Part shown: piece after piece, positions 1 to 10,399 of the stretch
Layout: every line of letters begins with the position of its first letter
How positions within the stretch are numbered: the first letter of the stretch is position 1
DNA from: Anastrepha obliqua
Taxonomy: Eukaryota > Arthropoda > Insecta > Diptera > Tephritidae
Reading direction: 5' to 3'
Assembly: GCF_027943255.1 (NCBI RefSeq)
Contig: NC_072893.1
Coordinates: 119,907,784 to 119,971,783 of the forward strand
DNA: 64,000 nucleotides
Position numbers and translations under genes: made by a program
The notes under the pieces: generated by a model
Told to the model about the DNA's origin: nothing
Seen by the model: the letters and a program-made list of their open reading frames with translations, nothing else
Databases searched by the model: none

Positions 1-105
1 CTTGGGTCCCTCAAGGTGCTTAAGTCGAAGTACGGTTGCCGTCCTCACCTACATCTGGGGCGGATCCAGTTCCGCGTCCAGGATAAGGTGGAGGACAAAG
101 CGTAA
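1..105 (+). CDS. C-terminal end of non-LTR retrotransposon ORF1 (partial)
   Basis: Frame 1 is open from the first base to a TAA at 103-105 and encodes 34 residues ending VQDKVEDKA. It stops 14 nt before the ATG of the endonuclease-RT frame at 120. This is the usual ORF1-ORF2 arrangement of LOA/I-group non-LTR elements, where ORF1 is a nucleic-acid-binding gag-like protein. No zinc knuckle is visible in so short a tail. The identity therefore rests on position and on the shared strand with ORF2. The rest of ORF1 lies outside the window. Confidence 0.6.
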   Translation, partial: LGSLKVLKSKYGCRPHLHLGRIQFRVQDKVEDKA

Positions 106-119
106 ATATACTCAGTCTC

Positions 120-2492
120 ATGACTGAAGTAATATTTACACAGATTAATCTGCAGCATAGCAAAGCGTCTACGGCTCTCTTGTGCCGTAGGCATGCAAAA
201 CTGCAAACAAACCCACACATAATACTTATACAAGAACCATGGGTATGTCACAAGCGTATCTGTGGTCTAAGTGCTATGTCGTGGGGACAAATACTTTATT
301 GTGAAGGGAATGTGAGACCGCGAGCATGTATTATCATGCCGAGGTTGATCGAACACACGATGTTAAAAGAGCTATGCTCTGGAGATATCGTTGCTGCAAA
401 AATAAAGTACTGGAAAAGTGGGAACAGTGTCGAAGCTATCATAGTTTCGGCCTACCTACCCTATGACTCTGTACAGCCACCTCCTTCGAGGGAGCTAAGA
501 GAAGTGGTCAAGTACGCAGAATCCAATAATCTGGGGCTAATAGTGGGCTGTGACGCAAATTCACAGAACATTGTGTGGGGAAGCAGCAAATGCAACCCCA
601 GAGGTCTCAAGTTACTGGATTTTATCCTGTCATCCGATTTGGTCATTCAAAACACTGGTAACAAACCAACTTTTGTGACCAGAAGGAGACAAGAGGTGAT
701 TGATTTAACACTTACCAATAGGTCAGCTGGAAATCAAATCAACCGATGGCGAGTTTTGGAAGAGGACTCTCTTTCTGATCATCGTCTTATCGAATTCCGA
801 CTGGGAATTGACACAATATCAATACCTTCCGGTAGGAATCCTCGAAATGTGGACTGGGACAGGTATGGTGAGCTTGTAACAGAGCGATTACCAAACCTGA
901 AAAAACTCAAATCAGCAGAAATGATTGAAGATGCGACTAAGAAATTAGAAGATACTTTAATCAATTGCTTCGAGGAACTGTGTCCACTCAGGCAAAGCAG
1001 ACAGGGGAAAGCGGTTCCTTGGTGGAACCCTGAACTGTCGAAGCTTCGTGTACGGTCCAGGAAACTTCTTAATAAGGCCTTGAAGACCAAAACAGAAGAG
1101 GACTGGGCCAATCATCGACTTACACAGAGAGAATATAAGAAGAAAGTACGGCAAGCCAAACTTGAATCCTATAGAAATTTCTGCAGTAACGTCGAAGAAA
1201 TGAGGGAAACAGCGAGACTTTGTAAGGTCCTTCATTTAGACCGCTCAGTAAGGCTGGATTCCATTCGAAAACCTGATGGTTCATACACCATTTCCAAATC
1301 GGAAACGTTTAATGCTTTACTCGAAACCCACTTTCCGGGTAGTAGAACTCTCTCTGAAGGTGAGAGTGGCATGAACAACAACGGTGGCAATGGTGGAACC
1401 TCTAGGTACAGCTGGTATATTGCTAGTCGGATAGTGACAAGGGAATCGATAAGGTTTTCCTTATCTTCCTTTGCAAACTTTAAGTCCCCTGGACCTGACG
1501 GAATATATCCAGCAATGCTTAAAAAAGGAGGAGACAGGCTGATTGAGGCCCTGAAAAGGATCTTTACAGCCTGTCTTGCATTTGGTTATATACCATCCCA
1601 ATGGCGACGCGTAAGAGTAGTATTTATTCCGAAACCAGGAAAAGATGACTATTCCCTAGCAAAAAGTTTTAGACCAATCAGTTTGACATCGTTCATGTTG
1701 AAAAGTCTGGAACGAGTGGTGGAGAAACATATTCGAGTGGGGGTATTGCCGAGAAGTCCACTTAGTAGAAATCAACACGCTTACCAGAGTGGAAAATCAT
1801 GTGAATCAGCCTTACACGATCTTGTAAGCAAGATTGAAGCTGGGCTGGAAGCTGACGAATACACAATGGGCGTGTTCGTGGACATTGAGGGGGCTTTTGA
1901 TAATGCCACTTTCGGCTCGATATGTTCTTCTGCCGAACGACACGGAGTTAATCAAGCCATTATAAAATGGATATACTCCATGCTCTCTGAGAGGCTGTTA
2001 ACCGCTGGTGGGAGCGATGACGAGCAAATCACAGTCAGGGCCAAGCAAGGATGTCCCCAAGGGGGTGTTCTTTCTCCGCTGCTGTGGTGCTTCGTCGTAG
2101 ACTCCCTATTAGTGGAGATGCAGGAACGCGGCTTTCATGTCCAAGCATATGCGGACGACGTCTGTACGCTAACATCGGATAAATCCTTAAGGAGGCTTTG
2201 CACGAAAGTGCAGAGGATTCTTGACAAAATCGATGATTGGTGCATGAGACAAGGTCTTTCCGTTAATCCGAACAAAACAACCATAGTCTTGTTTACGAGA
2301 AAACGGAAATTGAATGGACTCAGTCTTCCAACACTGAAAGGTGTGACACTTGGTCTTTCCAACGAAGTTAAATATCTAGGAGTAATTTTGGATAAGAAGC
2401 TGACTTGGGAGACACACGTTTCACTGAAGGTAGTGGATTTTGTGGAAAAGAAATTTACACCGCAATGTGCACACCAAGAAACCCCGATTTAA
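120..2492 (+). CDS. ORF2 of a LOA/I-group non-LTR retrotransposon: endonuclease plus reverse transcriptase, 3' truncated
   Basis: A 790-codon frame. Residues about 1-235 form an APE-type endonuclease that would nick target DNA: QINLQHSK, LIQEPW, the VGCDANSQ segment, DLTLTN and SDHRLIEF are all present, so the catalytic set looks intact. Residues about 440-770 form the reverse transcriptase, with SPGPDGIYP, FVDIEGAFDN (motif A), KQGCPQGGVLSPLLW and AYADDVCTL (the catalytic YADD). The start is the ATG 14 nt after ORF1. After the thumb segment KYLGVILDKKLTWETHV, near 2420, the protein stops resembling an RT and ends within about 25 residues. The RNase H and C-terminal zinc knuckle seen in related copies at 5416-7433 and 28947-30950 are missing. 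The copy is therefore 3' truncated or rearranged, although 2.3 kb of it is free of stops. LOA versus I-group placement is inference from the RNase H of the relatives. Confidence 0.85.
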   Translation: MTEVIFTQINLQHSKASTALLCRRHAKLQTNPHIILIQEPWVCHKRICGLSAMSWGQILYCEGNVRPRACIIMPRLIEHTMLKELCSGDIVAAKIKYWKSGNSVEAIIVSAYLPYDSVQPPPSRELREVVKYAESNNLGLIVGCDANSQNIVWGSSKCNPRGLKLLDFILSSDLVIQNTGNKPTFVTRRRQEVIDLTLTNRSAGNQINRWRVLEEDSLSDHRLIEFRLGIDTISIPSGRNPRNVDWDRYGELVTERLPNLKKLKSAEMIEDATKKLEDTLINCFEELCPLRQSRQGKAVPWWNPELSKLRVRSRKLLNKALKTKTEEDWANHRLTQREYKKKVRQAKLESYRNFCSNVEEMRETARLCKVLHLDRSVRLDSIRKPDGSYTISKSETFNALLETHFPGSRTLSEGESGMNNNGGNGGTSRYSWYIASRIVTRESIRFSLSSFANFKSPGPDGIYPAMLKKGGDRLIEALKRIFTACLAFGYIPSQWRRVRVVFIPKPGKDDYSLAKSFRPISLTSFMLKSLERVVEKHIRVGVLPRSPLSRNQHAYQSGKSCESALHDLVSKIEAGLEADEYTMGVFVDIEGAFDNATFGSICSSAERHGVNQAIIKWIYSMLSERLLTAGGSDDEQITVRAKQGCPQGGVLSPLLWCFVVDSLLVEMQERGFHVQAYADDVCTLTSDKSLRRLCTKVQRILDKIDDWCMRQGLSVNPNKTTIVLFTRKRKLNGLSLPTLKGVTLGLSNEVKYLGVILDKKLTWETHVSLKVVDFVEKKFTPQCAHQETPI

Positions 2493-3690
2493 CGCTTTTG
2501 CGGCTATCTAAAGGATGTATTTGAATAAATGGGAAATAATTCACACTTAGAAACATGACATTGCCGAGCGCAATCCTCAAGTATGCCAAAATGTAATCAA
2601 AAATTTCACCGAACGAAGGAATCAATTGAAACGAATTTGAAGTTGAAATTGACTAAAATGAATATTAAATGATATTATGCGAATATTTCTCATGCGAATA
2701 GAAAGCGTCCAGCTAGCAATGATCGACTTTCCAATTGCATTTCGATCATTCACAACTGGTCACATAAAAACATTTATTACTCATATGAATTACCATTCAA
2801 AATTTGTGCTCAATTTGGATTTAAATGCGCATTCGAACTTTAAAGGTTGCCTACTATAAGCATATCAATTCAGAGGCTAACCAATTCATATTCCATTTAA
2901 CATTTCGCATTCATTTCCAACTGGCATTCTTAGTCACAACCGTACGAATGTATGTTTGCACCTGCTTAACTGTGTACGCTCAGGATTTATGTGCTCCTCT
3001 ATCAACGTCAAGGAAACAATACTGCCATTGCTGACAACACTCATCTTGCAATGACAAAAACAATAACAACAACTCTAACAATCACAATGTCATTATAACA
3101 GCTGCCACTACATAGGGTTCAACATGAAAGTTTGTATATACAATATATAAATATATACACATATACATGTATTTATAATATATACATGCATACAAACTCA
3201 CATACGCGCAACTATTGTGGCTGTGCAAATATGCAGGTTGCAGCACAATTTTGCCTAGGTGTTGACGCATTGTCAATTATTAGTTTCCAGTTACTTTTGC
3301 ATCCCACCTCAGGTCTCACATGACATGCACACACAGACTATGACATTTCATGAGAGTTGGAACTAGAAATGTAGGATAATTACAGAGAAAGTGGTTAGCT
3401 ACACTTGCAGTTGCTTGAAGGAAATTTTTCCTGTTTATTAGTTATAATAGCTTTGAATTTTTTTCTAATCACAACTTTCCATTTGTTGGTCAAATAACTT
3501 TATTCCTACACAATAATTTATTAGTTGCTGAAAACTGGTTTTTCCTTATTTCAAATGCATGTGTGCTTGAATTACACTGGCTTACAAATAATGAATAATT
3601 TTTCCACCCACGAAGCAGACCATTCGTACTGTCCTTGAAAAATTTTGGTGAAGATGTTATTAATATATTATTTTTCAAATGAATTAAAAA
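2493..3690. other. No gene recognised; AT-rich, short TA/CA repeats
   Basis: Nothing coding is recognised. A TATA/CATA-rich microsatellite-like stretch lies at about 3135-3195. Small open frames here lack any family motif. Confidence 0.6.
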
Positions 3691-3700
3691 TAAATAAATA

Positions 3701-4008
3701 ATTGGCGCGTACACTTCTATTAGGTGTTTGGCCGAGCTCCTCCTCCTATTTGTGGTATGCGTCTTGATGTTGTTCCACAAATGGAGGGGCCTACAGTTTC
3801 AAGCCGACTCCGAACGGCCTCCGATATTTTTATGAGGAGCTTTTTCATGGCAGAAATACACTCGGAGATTTGCCATTGCCTGCCGAGGGGCGACCACTAT
3901 TAGAAAACGGGTTTTCTTAATTTTGATGTTTCACCGAGATTCGAACCTACGTTCTCTCTGTGAATTCCGAATGGTAATCACGCACCAACCCATTCAGCTA
4001 CGGCGGCC
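3701..4008 (-). mobile_element. tRNA-derived SINE, family 1, near full length
   Basis: Read on the minus strand it begins with GGCCGCCGTAGCTGAATGGG, a polymerase III A-box-like block. About 50 bp later comes GGTTCGAATCTCGG, a B box. A roughly 230 bp body follows and ends in GTACGCGCCAATT plus a TTTA-rich tail. The same body recurs at 27454-27633, 47170-47472 and 56109-56183 (minus) and at 63784-64000 (plus). A tRNA-like head on a dispersed, tailed repeat defines a tRNA-derived SINE. It abuts the RTE-like RT relic on its right and probably interrupts it. Confidence 0.8.
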
Positions 4009-4017
4009 TCCAGTCAA

Positions 4018-4519
4018 TGGGGGCCCTTGCTAAGTCATGATTACCCCTGCGTAGAACCTAGGCAACCCAGCCCCATTTACTCTTTCGGATCTCTAGTAGT
4101 ATTGGCTTTTGCTGGGTTCTGGCCGCCAAGTCAGCATTCGAGATAATATTTGGCCAGAATATTTTCAGAATTTTTCGAAGGCATACAAAAATTTATATTG
4201 AGCTTATGTCAGGTGACGTCGTATTCCACGTTTCACAACTATAAAGTAAAGTCGACTTTACAGTGGAGTCAAAAATTCGCAGTTTTGTGCTCCGCGAAAT
4301 GTGTGATTTGCTTGCAGAGTTCAAAATGCCGCCACAGCTTAATTTATTCGGGTTTTAACATCATTGCGCAAACCTCCAGAGACCGATATAACGCTATATA
4401 AATAGCAGAAAGATTGCACATTTTCGAGATCGACGCCATCAACTGAGAAATTTCGCGTACTTCCTGTGTTTATACGCATGCCTTTGGTTTTTTGCATATT
4501 TATCACCAAGTCGAATATA
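4018..4519 (-). pseudogene. RTE-type reverse transcriptase C-terminal fragment
   Basis: The minus strand encodes INMQKTKGMRIN, then VDGVDLENVQSFCYLYSVIS with SGGLRNDVKTRIN (4530-4339). Further down, in shifted frames, it encodes ADL and the tail LEIRKSKWGWVGH-like motif followed by LRRGNHDLA-like sequence. In RTE-like elements this order is the RT thumb and C-terminal region, downstream of the YADD box. Several frameshifts and stops make it a relic. It is cut on the right by the DD41D element that starts at 4522 and on the left by the SINE ending at 4008. The family call is from recognised motifs, not a database search. Confidence 0.65.
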
Positions 4520-5415
4520 TAAAGGGTCATTTTTTAAGAGCTATAGGAAAGTTTTTCAAAAAAACACACGTGAAATAAAATAAGGAAAAAGGCCTGAAAT
4601 TTTTATTTAAATCGATACAATTTAATGTTTGAAGATTATTTCATGCAAATGTTGAACGCGAATGCGCTTCAATTGGTCCATCCGCTTAGTCTCATTTTGA
4701 CATACTCTTCCCAATGTTTCGCCCGGTATCTCACATATAAATGCTTTAATGTTGTCTTCCAATGCGTTAATTGAAGCAGGCTTGTCTGAATAGACATGAG
4801 CTTTAACATAGCCCCACAAAAAATAATCTAAAGGCGTTATATCACACGATCTGGGTGGTCAACTGACAGGTCCGAACGTGAAATAAAATGTTCACCGACC
4901 TCGCCTCTCAACAAGTCCATTGTTACGCGTGCTGTGTGGCATGTGGCATGTGGCACCGTTTCGCTGAAACCACATATCATGCAAGACAAGCTCTTGCATT
5001 TTGGGCAAAAAAAATGGGATATCATTTCACGGTAGCGCTCACCATTCACAGTTACGTTACGATTCGCAGCATCTTTGAAGAAGTACGGTCCAATGATACC
5101 TCCAGCCCATAAACCGCACCAAACTGTGACCTTATCTGCATACATTGGTAGCTCTTGCAATTCTTCTGGCTGATCTTCACTCCAAAATCCGCAATTCTGC
5201 TTATTTATATACCCACTGATCCAAAACTGAGCTTCGTCGCTGAACACAATTTTTCGATAAAAAAGTGGATCTTCGGCCAACTTTCCAAGAGCCCATTCTC
5301 CAAAAATTCTGCATTGCGGTAGGTCGTTCGGTTTCAATTCTTGCACCAGCTGTATTTTGAAAGGCTTCACACCTAAATCCTTTCACAAAATTTTCCACGT
5401 TGTTGAGTAACAGAG

Positions 5416-7433
5416 CCCCATAGAAGGTGCTTTTAATAATATTGAACCCAACGCTATTTTGTCCGAAATTGCCAAATTGGGTATTAATTACTCCATCCGA
5501 AAGATGATCGAACAAATGCTCCAAAATAGAATAATCACTTCAGAGCTTGGGTTAAGCCGCATGAGAATGTACGCCGTCAAAGGCACTCCTCAAGGCAGAG
5601 TACTTTCACCCCTTCTCTGGAATCTCGCTGTAAACAGTTTGCTTCGAAATCTCGAAAAAGCAGGCTGCAAGGTTGTAGCCTATACAGATGATATTGCTCT
5701 CTGCGTGTCAGGCAAACACCTGAATACCCTCACTGAGCTCATGCAACGCTCAATCAATATTCTGTCAAAATGGTGCACCGAATGCGGACTAAATGCGAAT
5801 CCAGCAAAGACAGATCTTGTTCTCTTCAATAGGAAACAACAATCTCCTCCACTACAAACAATAACTTTAAAAGGGGAATCGTTACTCCTATCTGATTCAG
5901 CTAAATATCTAGGAGTTATTCTAGATAGGAAGTTGAGTTGGAAATTGAACATCGAAAACAGATGTGCAAAAGCTTTCATAGCTATCTATAATTGTAAGAA
6001 AGCTATAGGCAAAACCTGGGGTTTTTCACCTCGGATCATTTATTGGATATATACCTCGATCATCAAACCGATACTCTTCTACGGTGTGGTTGTATGGTGG
6101 ACAGCACTCGAAAAACGGTGTAGAGTAGCCACAATTGATCGAGTCCAAAGAACAGCCTGCTTCCTGATAACAGGATGCTTAAGTACAACACCTATTAAGG
6201 CTCTAAATACGTTGCTTCACTTGTTCCCTATCGATCTGGCTGGCAAAGCGATTGCAGCGAAAGCAGCGACACGCATGAATGTTATTATATATCGAAATGG
6301 AATAAGTATCTTGGTCATTCGGCCATACTGAACAGGAACACTGTTATCTCTTCCGACATAGACTATCATGTAAGTCTTCTATCACCTCCCTTGCTATTCT
6401 CCTGTTCACTCCCAACTAGAGAAGAACGGAAGACAAATCTAACCGAAATCGATGGCCCTCTGATTATATGTACAGATGGTTCAAAACAAGACGGCAAAGT
6501 GGGATTTGGAATCTTTTCCAATTCCCCTCACATCAATCTATCATTTAGATTACCCGACTACTGTAGCGTATTCTAAGCGGAAGTATGCGCTATCTGGTAT
6601 GCTGCGAAAACTCTCTTAGAAAATAGAATATCACTAAAGGATATCCGCTTTTTCACCGACAGTCAAGCGGCCGTTCGAGCACTCAGCTCCTCTTATACCC
6701 ACTCAGATGTGGTTCGATCCTGTCTCTTATCTTTTAACGAGATAAGTGTTCAGAATTCTGTCCAAGTTATCTGGATACCGGGTCACAGTGGATTCGAAGG
6801 TAACTGCAAAGCTGATGAGCTCGCAAGAGCTGGAGCTGGCAATCAAGTGTTAGTAACTTACACACAATCCACATTCCGCTCTCAACATGTAAAATGCTCA
6901 TCGATCGAGAATTTCACAGCATTGCTGATCGGAGGTGGCGAGTGGAAACTACTTGCGTTACGACTAGACAAATCTGGCCATCCTACAACCTGAAACAGAC
7001 AAAAACCCTTATAAGTCTTTTGAAACACGAACTAAGGCATATAATATCTCTTATCACCGGCCACTGCCTTTTGGGCACTCACGCACGTCGGCTCGGGGTT
7101 CCTCAAAACGACCTGTGCAGATACTGCGAGGACGAAGATGAAGAAGTATCGAGCAGACATTTGCTGTGCAGTTGTCCCGGTCTAGCCAGAAGTCGACTCG
7201 CTCTTCTAGGCTCTCCAACAATTGACAATCTTTCGGTACTCTCGAACCTGAAAATCGAATCTCTCATCAAATTCTCGAAACGAATTAATATCTTTGACCA
7301 AAATCTACAATAAAAATCTCGGTTAGGTGGGGAAATCATATAACATAATGAGCTCTAGGGCAACACAACGGACCTAACTTGCGGTCTATGTCGCACTCCG
7401 ATGCGGGGTCACCCTTAAACCAACCAACCAACC
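5416..7433 (+). mobile_element. 5'-truncated LOA/I-group non-LTR retrotransposon (2.0 kb) with 7 bp target-site duplication
   Basis: AACAGAG at 5409-5415 is repeated at 7434-7440. The uninterrupted site is visible in family A copy 2 (near 21916-21935), which reads straight from GAGTAACAGAG into the transposase sequence. The 5' end is truncated inside the RT domain at motif A (IEGAFNN). The 3' end is a run of ACCA/AACC units rather than poly(A). Two other copies with the same type of 3' tail are at 17683-18549 and 28947-30950. Confidence 0.88.
5420..7313 (+). pseudogene. Reverse transcriptase C-terminal half plus RNase H (LOA/I-group ORF2), broken
   Basis: An open frame runs from IEGAFNNIEPNAIL (motif A) through KGTPQGRVLSPLLW and AYTDDIALC (YADD changed to YTDD), then AKYLGVILDRKLSW, to a stop at 6331. 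RNase H follows in other frames: ICTDGSKQDGKVGFG (about 6465-6510), a premature stop at 6574-6576 just before AEVCAIWYAAK, FTDSQAAVRALSS, and WIPGHSGFEGNCKADELA. The four acidic residues D, E, D, D are all visible. A frameshift at about 6845-6895 leads into the C-terminal segment with the zinc-knuckle-like LCRYCEDEDEEVSSRHLLCS, ending at 7313. The presence of RNase H supports LOA or I clade over Jockey. It is a dead copy. Confidence 0.85.
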
Positions 7434-7869
7434 AACAGAGGCCCAATTGCTGCGAACAGCGACGAATCCATAATTGATGGTCATCATTAAAACTGGCCGA
7501 TACAGCTGCGATATTTTCTTCAGTTCGCATTCTACGTAAGCGTGTTGGTAGTTTGATGTCCAATAATGTAAATTTGGTTCTAAATTTGGTCACAATAGCT
7601 CAAATAGCTGCTTCAGTGGGTCGATTACTCTGACCATAAAATGGAAGAAGCGCGCGATCAACTTTCTTAACAGAACACGCATTTTTATAATAAAATTTAA
7701 TGATTTGCAAGCATTGTTCGTTAGTGAGACGCTTCATGGTTAAATTAAAGACCAAACTGAAGATGTTTGACAGTGAAACAAAACACGAAACGTGCGTCAG
7801 CTGTTTAAACCAACTTTTTAAAAAGATAATAGCTAAAAAATCACCCGTTATATATAAGCATATATACAA

Positions 7870-9190
7870 ATCTCAAAATTAATAATTTTGTTTTAAATTG
7901 TGTCAACCTCTTTCTTATTTTACTAAAGCCTACAAATAAACGAATTAAAAAAAATACGCCAATGTCCAAAATTCTTGCATCACTTGACATGAGCACAAGA
8001 ATGAATTTTTTTCCAAGTATGATAATCAACTTTGAAGTTTAAAAAATCTTGCACTGTAAATGTGATAAAAAGTTTGCATAAAATACAGCATTTTGAAATT
8101 TTTACGCACAACTTTACTTACAAGTTCAAACCAAATAGTATTTTTTCAATTAAAGCCAAATCGCCATACATTTTTTTCCTCGGAATGGAGCAAAATTAAT
8201 TCTGAAATGAATAATTTTTCCCACGCTACCCAATGCACGATGATTCAAGTATTATGTAAATATGCAATTTACTGTACTTATTTTAAACCAAACTTGCCAA
8301 AGCCAATGATAATTGGGAGCAACGCACACAACTACTCAGCAGCAATCGAATTTAAATGCGCGACTTGCCATCAGCGGTTTTTGTGGGTTTCTAGCTATTT
8401 TCCGAACAACGCACACGGAATAGTGATTTTACCATTTTAGTATTATTGTGTTTTTTGCTGTTTTTGCATTGCTGCACAACATTGTGATTGCATAATACAA
8501 GTTGTCTAAATGCATTAGAGCAAAGTAAGTAGTAAAAAAAATTAAATTAAATAAATCTAACGATTTCAGCTGAAATTATGATTACATGTCAATTGGCGTT
8601 AAGCCAAATAAATAGAGATTACAGCAGCGGTAGTGGAACCAATAACAAAAATTACACGAATATGTCAAAATATTTAGCTTGACATGGAAATTCATTTTGG
8701 CACATGCTGGTGCATTGACATCACAACATTTCCTGGGTTGCTCATAAGCAGTTTGTGACAAAGTTGTTGATTGTTGTAGTTGAGATTAATTTGTGAAAAT
8801 TGTGAATGCGAAAATGGTATTAATTCTTTATTAGATGTGGACGAAAACAAAAGTAAATTAATGTTAGCTAAATTAAAGTTATGCTTAGTTATTTTATACA
8901 TGCATTATTTTTTTATTAGAATTAAAAGTAAAGTAATTTAAAGGTTACCCTGAAATTAAGTAACAATTGAAACAGTCAATGGCGGTGTGAAGTGTTTTCT
9001 CGGAATTTTTTTATTATTCTCATTATTTCTAGTATTCTCATAGTATTTAGTATTCTGATAATCCATGAACTACACTAACAATTACTGCCACAGAAGCTTG
9101 GCCGCGCACAGCTTGAACAGCAGATGAAACGGCGAAAGTAAGCTTTCCTCTTTTTTCTGAGAAGATTTTCTGATTAGAAACGCCTATATT
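7870..9190. other. No gene recognised
   Basis: AT-rich sequence with only short, motif-free open frames, the longest being 115 codons at 8093-8440 plus. Nothing here is supportable as a gene, RNA or named repeat. Confidence 0.55.
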
Positions 9191-9196
9191 AACCGT

Positions 9197-9530
9197 GATT
9201 TTTGATCCCGAAATTTCGGTACGTGTCCCGAAAAACCAGTTTTAGTAAAAATAATCCCGAAAATTCAGGATTAACCTCGGGATAAAACTCTATTAAATTC
9301 AATAAAAGTTTCAACATACTTTATTTTTTGTTTTTGCTAAAAATTAGAAGCATTTCAACAGCTGAAAATTTAAGTTAAATAAATTTTGTGTATTGTTTAT
9401 TTACTACAAAACTTAGCTCTTAAATTAATATTATTAATAAGAACTGTGATTTTTGATCCCGACATTTCGGGACTATTTTTTATAAATTTCGGGATTCCTC
9501 TCAGGACAAGACTCTATTAAATTCAGTAAA
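9197..9530 (+). repeat. Two direct copies of an unnamed repeat beginning TGATTTTTGATCCCGA
   Basis: TGATTTTTGATCCCGAAATTTCGG starts near 9197 and a variant with GACATTTCGGGA near 9447. Both end about 85-110 bp later in ACTCTATTAAATTCA(A/G)TAAAA. Each unit contains the palindromic core CCCGAAATTTCGGG or a variant. The second copy runs into the mariner remnant. The family is not recognised. The two could be terminal repeats of a small element, but inverted termini were not found. Confidence 0.5.
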
Positions 9531-10388
9531 AAGCTGAAAAGTTCCGGACCAGTTTTATTGCATTCACCTCTTTTTCAGTTAGCACTAACCCTAAAGAGAC
9601 ATTGTTGTGTGAGTTATTGTGCTAAGAGTGACGCCACTTTTGTCATTTTCAAAATAATGAAATAAAAATAATTTCGTGTTTTAATTTTATACTGTTTCCT
9701 GATAAAGAAAAAATATCTTTCACGCAAAGCAATGGCTTGGAAAGTGTTATGGGGGCGTCGCTCCCTCAGAACCAACAAAAAGACGATGGTTTCCTGACTT
9801 CAAACGTGGTCGTAGAAACACCGATGATGCACAACGCAATGGACGTCCAAATGCGGCGGTAACACCGGAAAATATAAAGCAAAACCGCAAAATCTTTTTG
9901 AATGAACGAAAAGTGAAGTCGCGTGAGTTAGCCTACATCGGAAAGATATCAAAAGAAGGTATTGACTTTATGTTGCATGATTACTTGACTATGAGAAAGC
10001 TCTGCTCAAAGTGGGTGCCACGTTTGCTCACTTCTCTCCAAAACTACGAATATGTTGATGATGGCAAAATGACATTAATTGAACTTCGAATTGATTCCAC
10101 ATTCAGCGTTTCCGCCAGATTTGACTCCCAGCGACTACTCCTGACTGTTCCTAGACCTAAAAAGCAATGCTCACCGGCAAAAATTTTGCTCGAATGAAGA
10201 GTTTATCACTGAAATAGAATCCTGTTTTGTGGCAAAAGATAAATCGTTCTACAAAAGTGGCATTGATTGTTAGAGCAGCGCTGCACTGGTTGGGTTGATC
10301 TTGATGGAAATTACGTTGATGAATGAGGCTAATTTTGAACAAAAAACATATTTTTTTTCTTAATCTTGGAACTTTTCAGCCCATGTGT
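9525..10388 (+). mobile_element. mariner element remnant with internal deletion
   Basis: GCTGAAAAGTTCC at 9533-9545 is matched in inverted orientation by GGAACTTTTCAGC at 10368-10380, forming the inverted termini around the transposase relic. The whole is only about 860 bp, against roughly 1.3 kb for an intact mariner. This agrees with the missing middle of the transposase. The left end follows a TA inside the second copy of the 9197-9530 repeat, so mariner probably inserted there. Confidence 0.65.
9727..10330 (+). pseudogene. mariner transposase (DD34D-type) with catalytic middle deleted
   Basis: The plus strand encodes WFPDFKRGRRNTDDAQRNGR and PNAAVTPENIKQNRKIF, then MRKLCSKWVPRLLT. The latter is the WVPHEL-type linker of mariner, joining the helix-turn-helix region to the DDE domain. 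Beyond about 10040 the sequence jumps to a tail encoding FELIPHSAFPPDLTPSDYS in another frame. That matches the third catalytic D region (YSPDLAPSDY) and is followed by NEEFITEIESCFVAKDKSFY. The segment with the first two catalytic aspartates is absent. The frames also contain stops, so this is a deletion derivative. Similarity is closest to the irritans-like group from memory. Confidence 0.75.
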
Positions 10389-10399
10389 TACACAGTTCT

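Larger units (their letters stand above)
4622..7738 (-). pseudogene. Tc1/mariner (DD41D-type) transposase, interrupted
   Basis: The start ATG is at 7738 (MKRLTNEQCLQIIKFYYKN, the N-terminal helix-turn-helix). The frame runs through GQSNRPTE and TRLRRMRTEENIAAVS to QLGL, where the LOA-type element sits. It resumes at about 5408 with STTWKILRKDLGVK and continues through IQLVQELKPND, VFSDEAQFW (first catalytic D), KVTVWCGLWAGGIIGPYFF, VNGERYREM, and TCHTARVTMDLL after the second catalytic position. The C-terminal part is MWGYVKAHVYSDKP to EIIFKH (ends 4622). There are frameshifts near 4830 and 5370 and stops in the N-terminal part. Family members cut and paste DNA at TA sites. This copy cannot be functional because of the insertion and the frame breaks. 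Confidence 0.85.
4522..7848 (-). mobile_element. DD41D-type Tc1/mariner element (family A, copy 1), split by a LOA-type insertion
   Basis: The inverted termini are AAGGGTCATTTTTTA (from 4522) and, read inward on the minus strand, ACGGGTGATTTTTTAG (from 7848). TA dinucleotides flank both, at 4520-4521 and 7849-7850. Removing the LOA-type insertion (5416-7433) and one 7 bp duplication leaves about 1.30 kb, the usual size for a Tc1/mariner element. The transposase is on the minus strand. A second copy of the family lies at 20151-22090. Confidence 0.8.
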
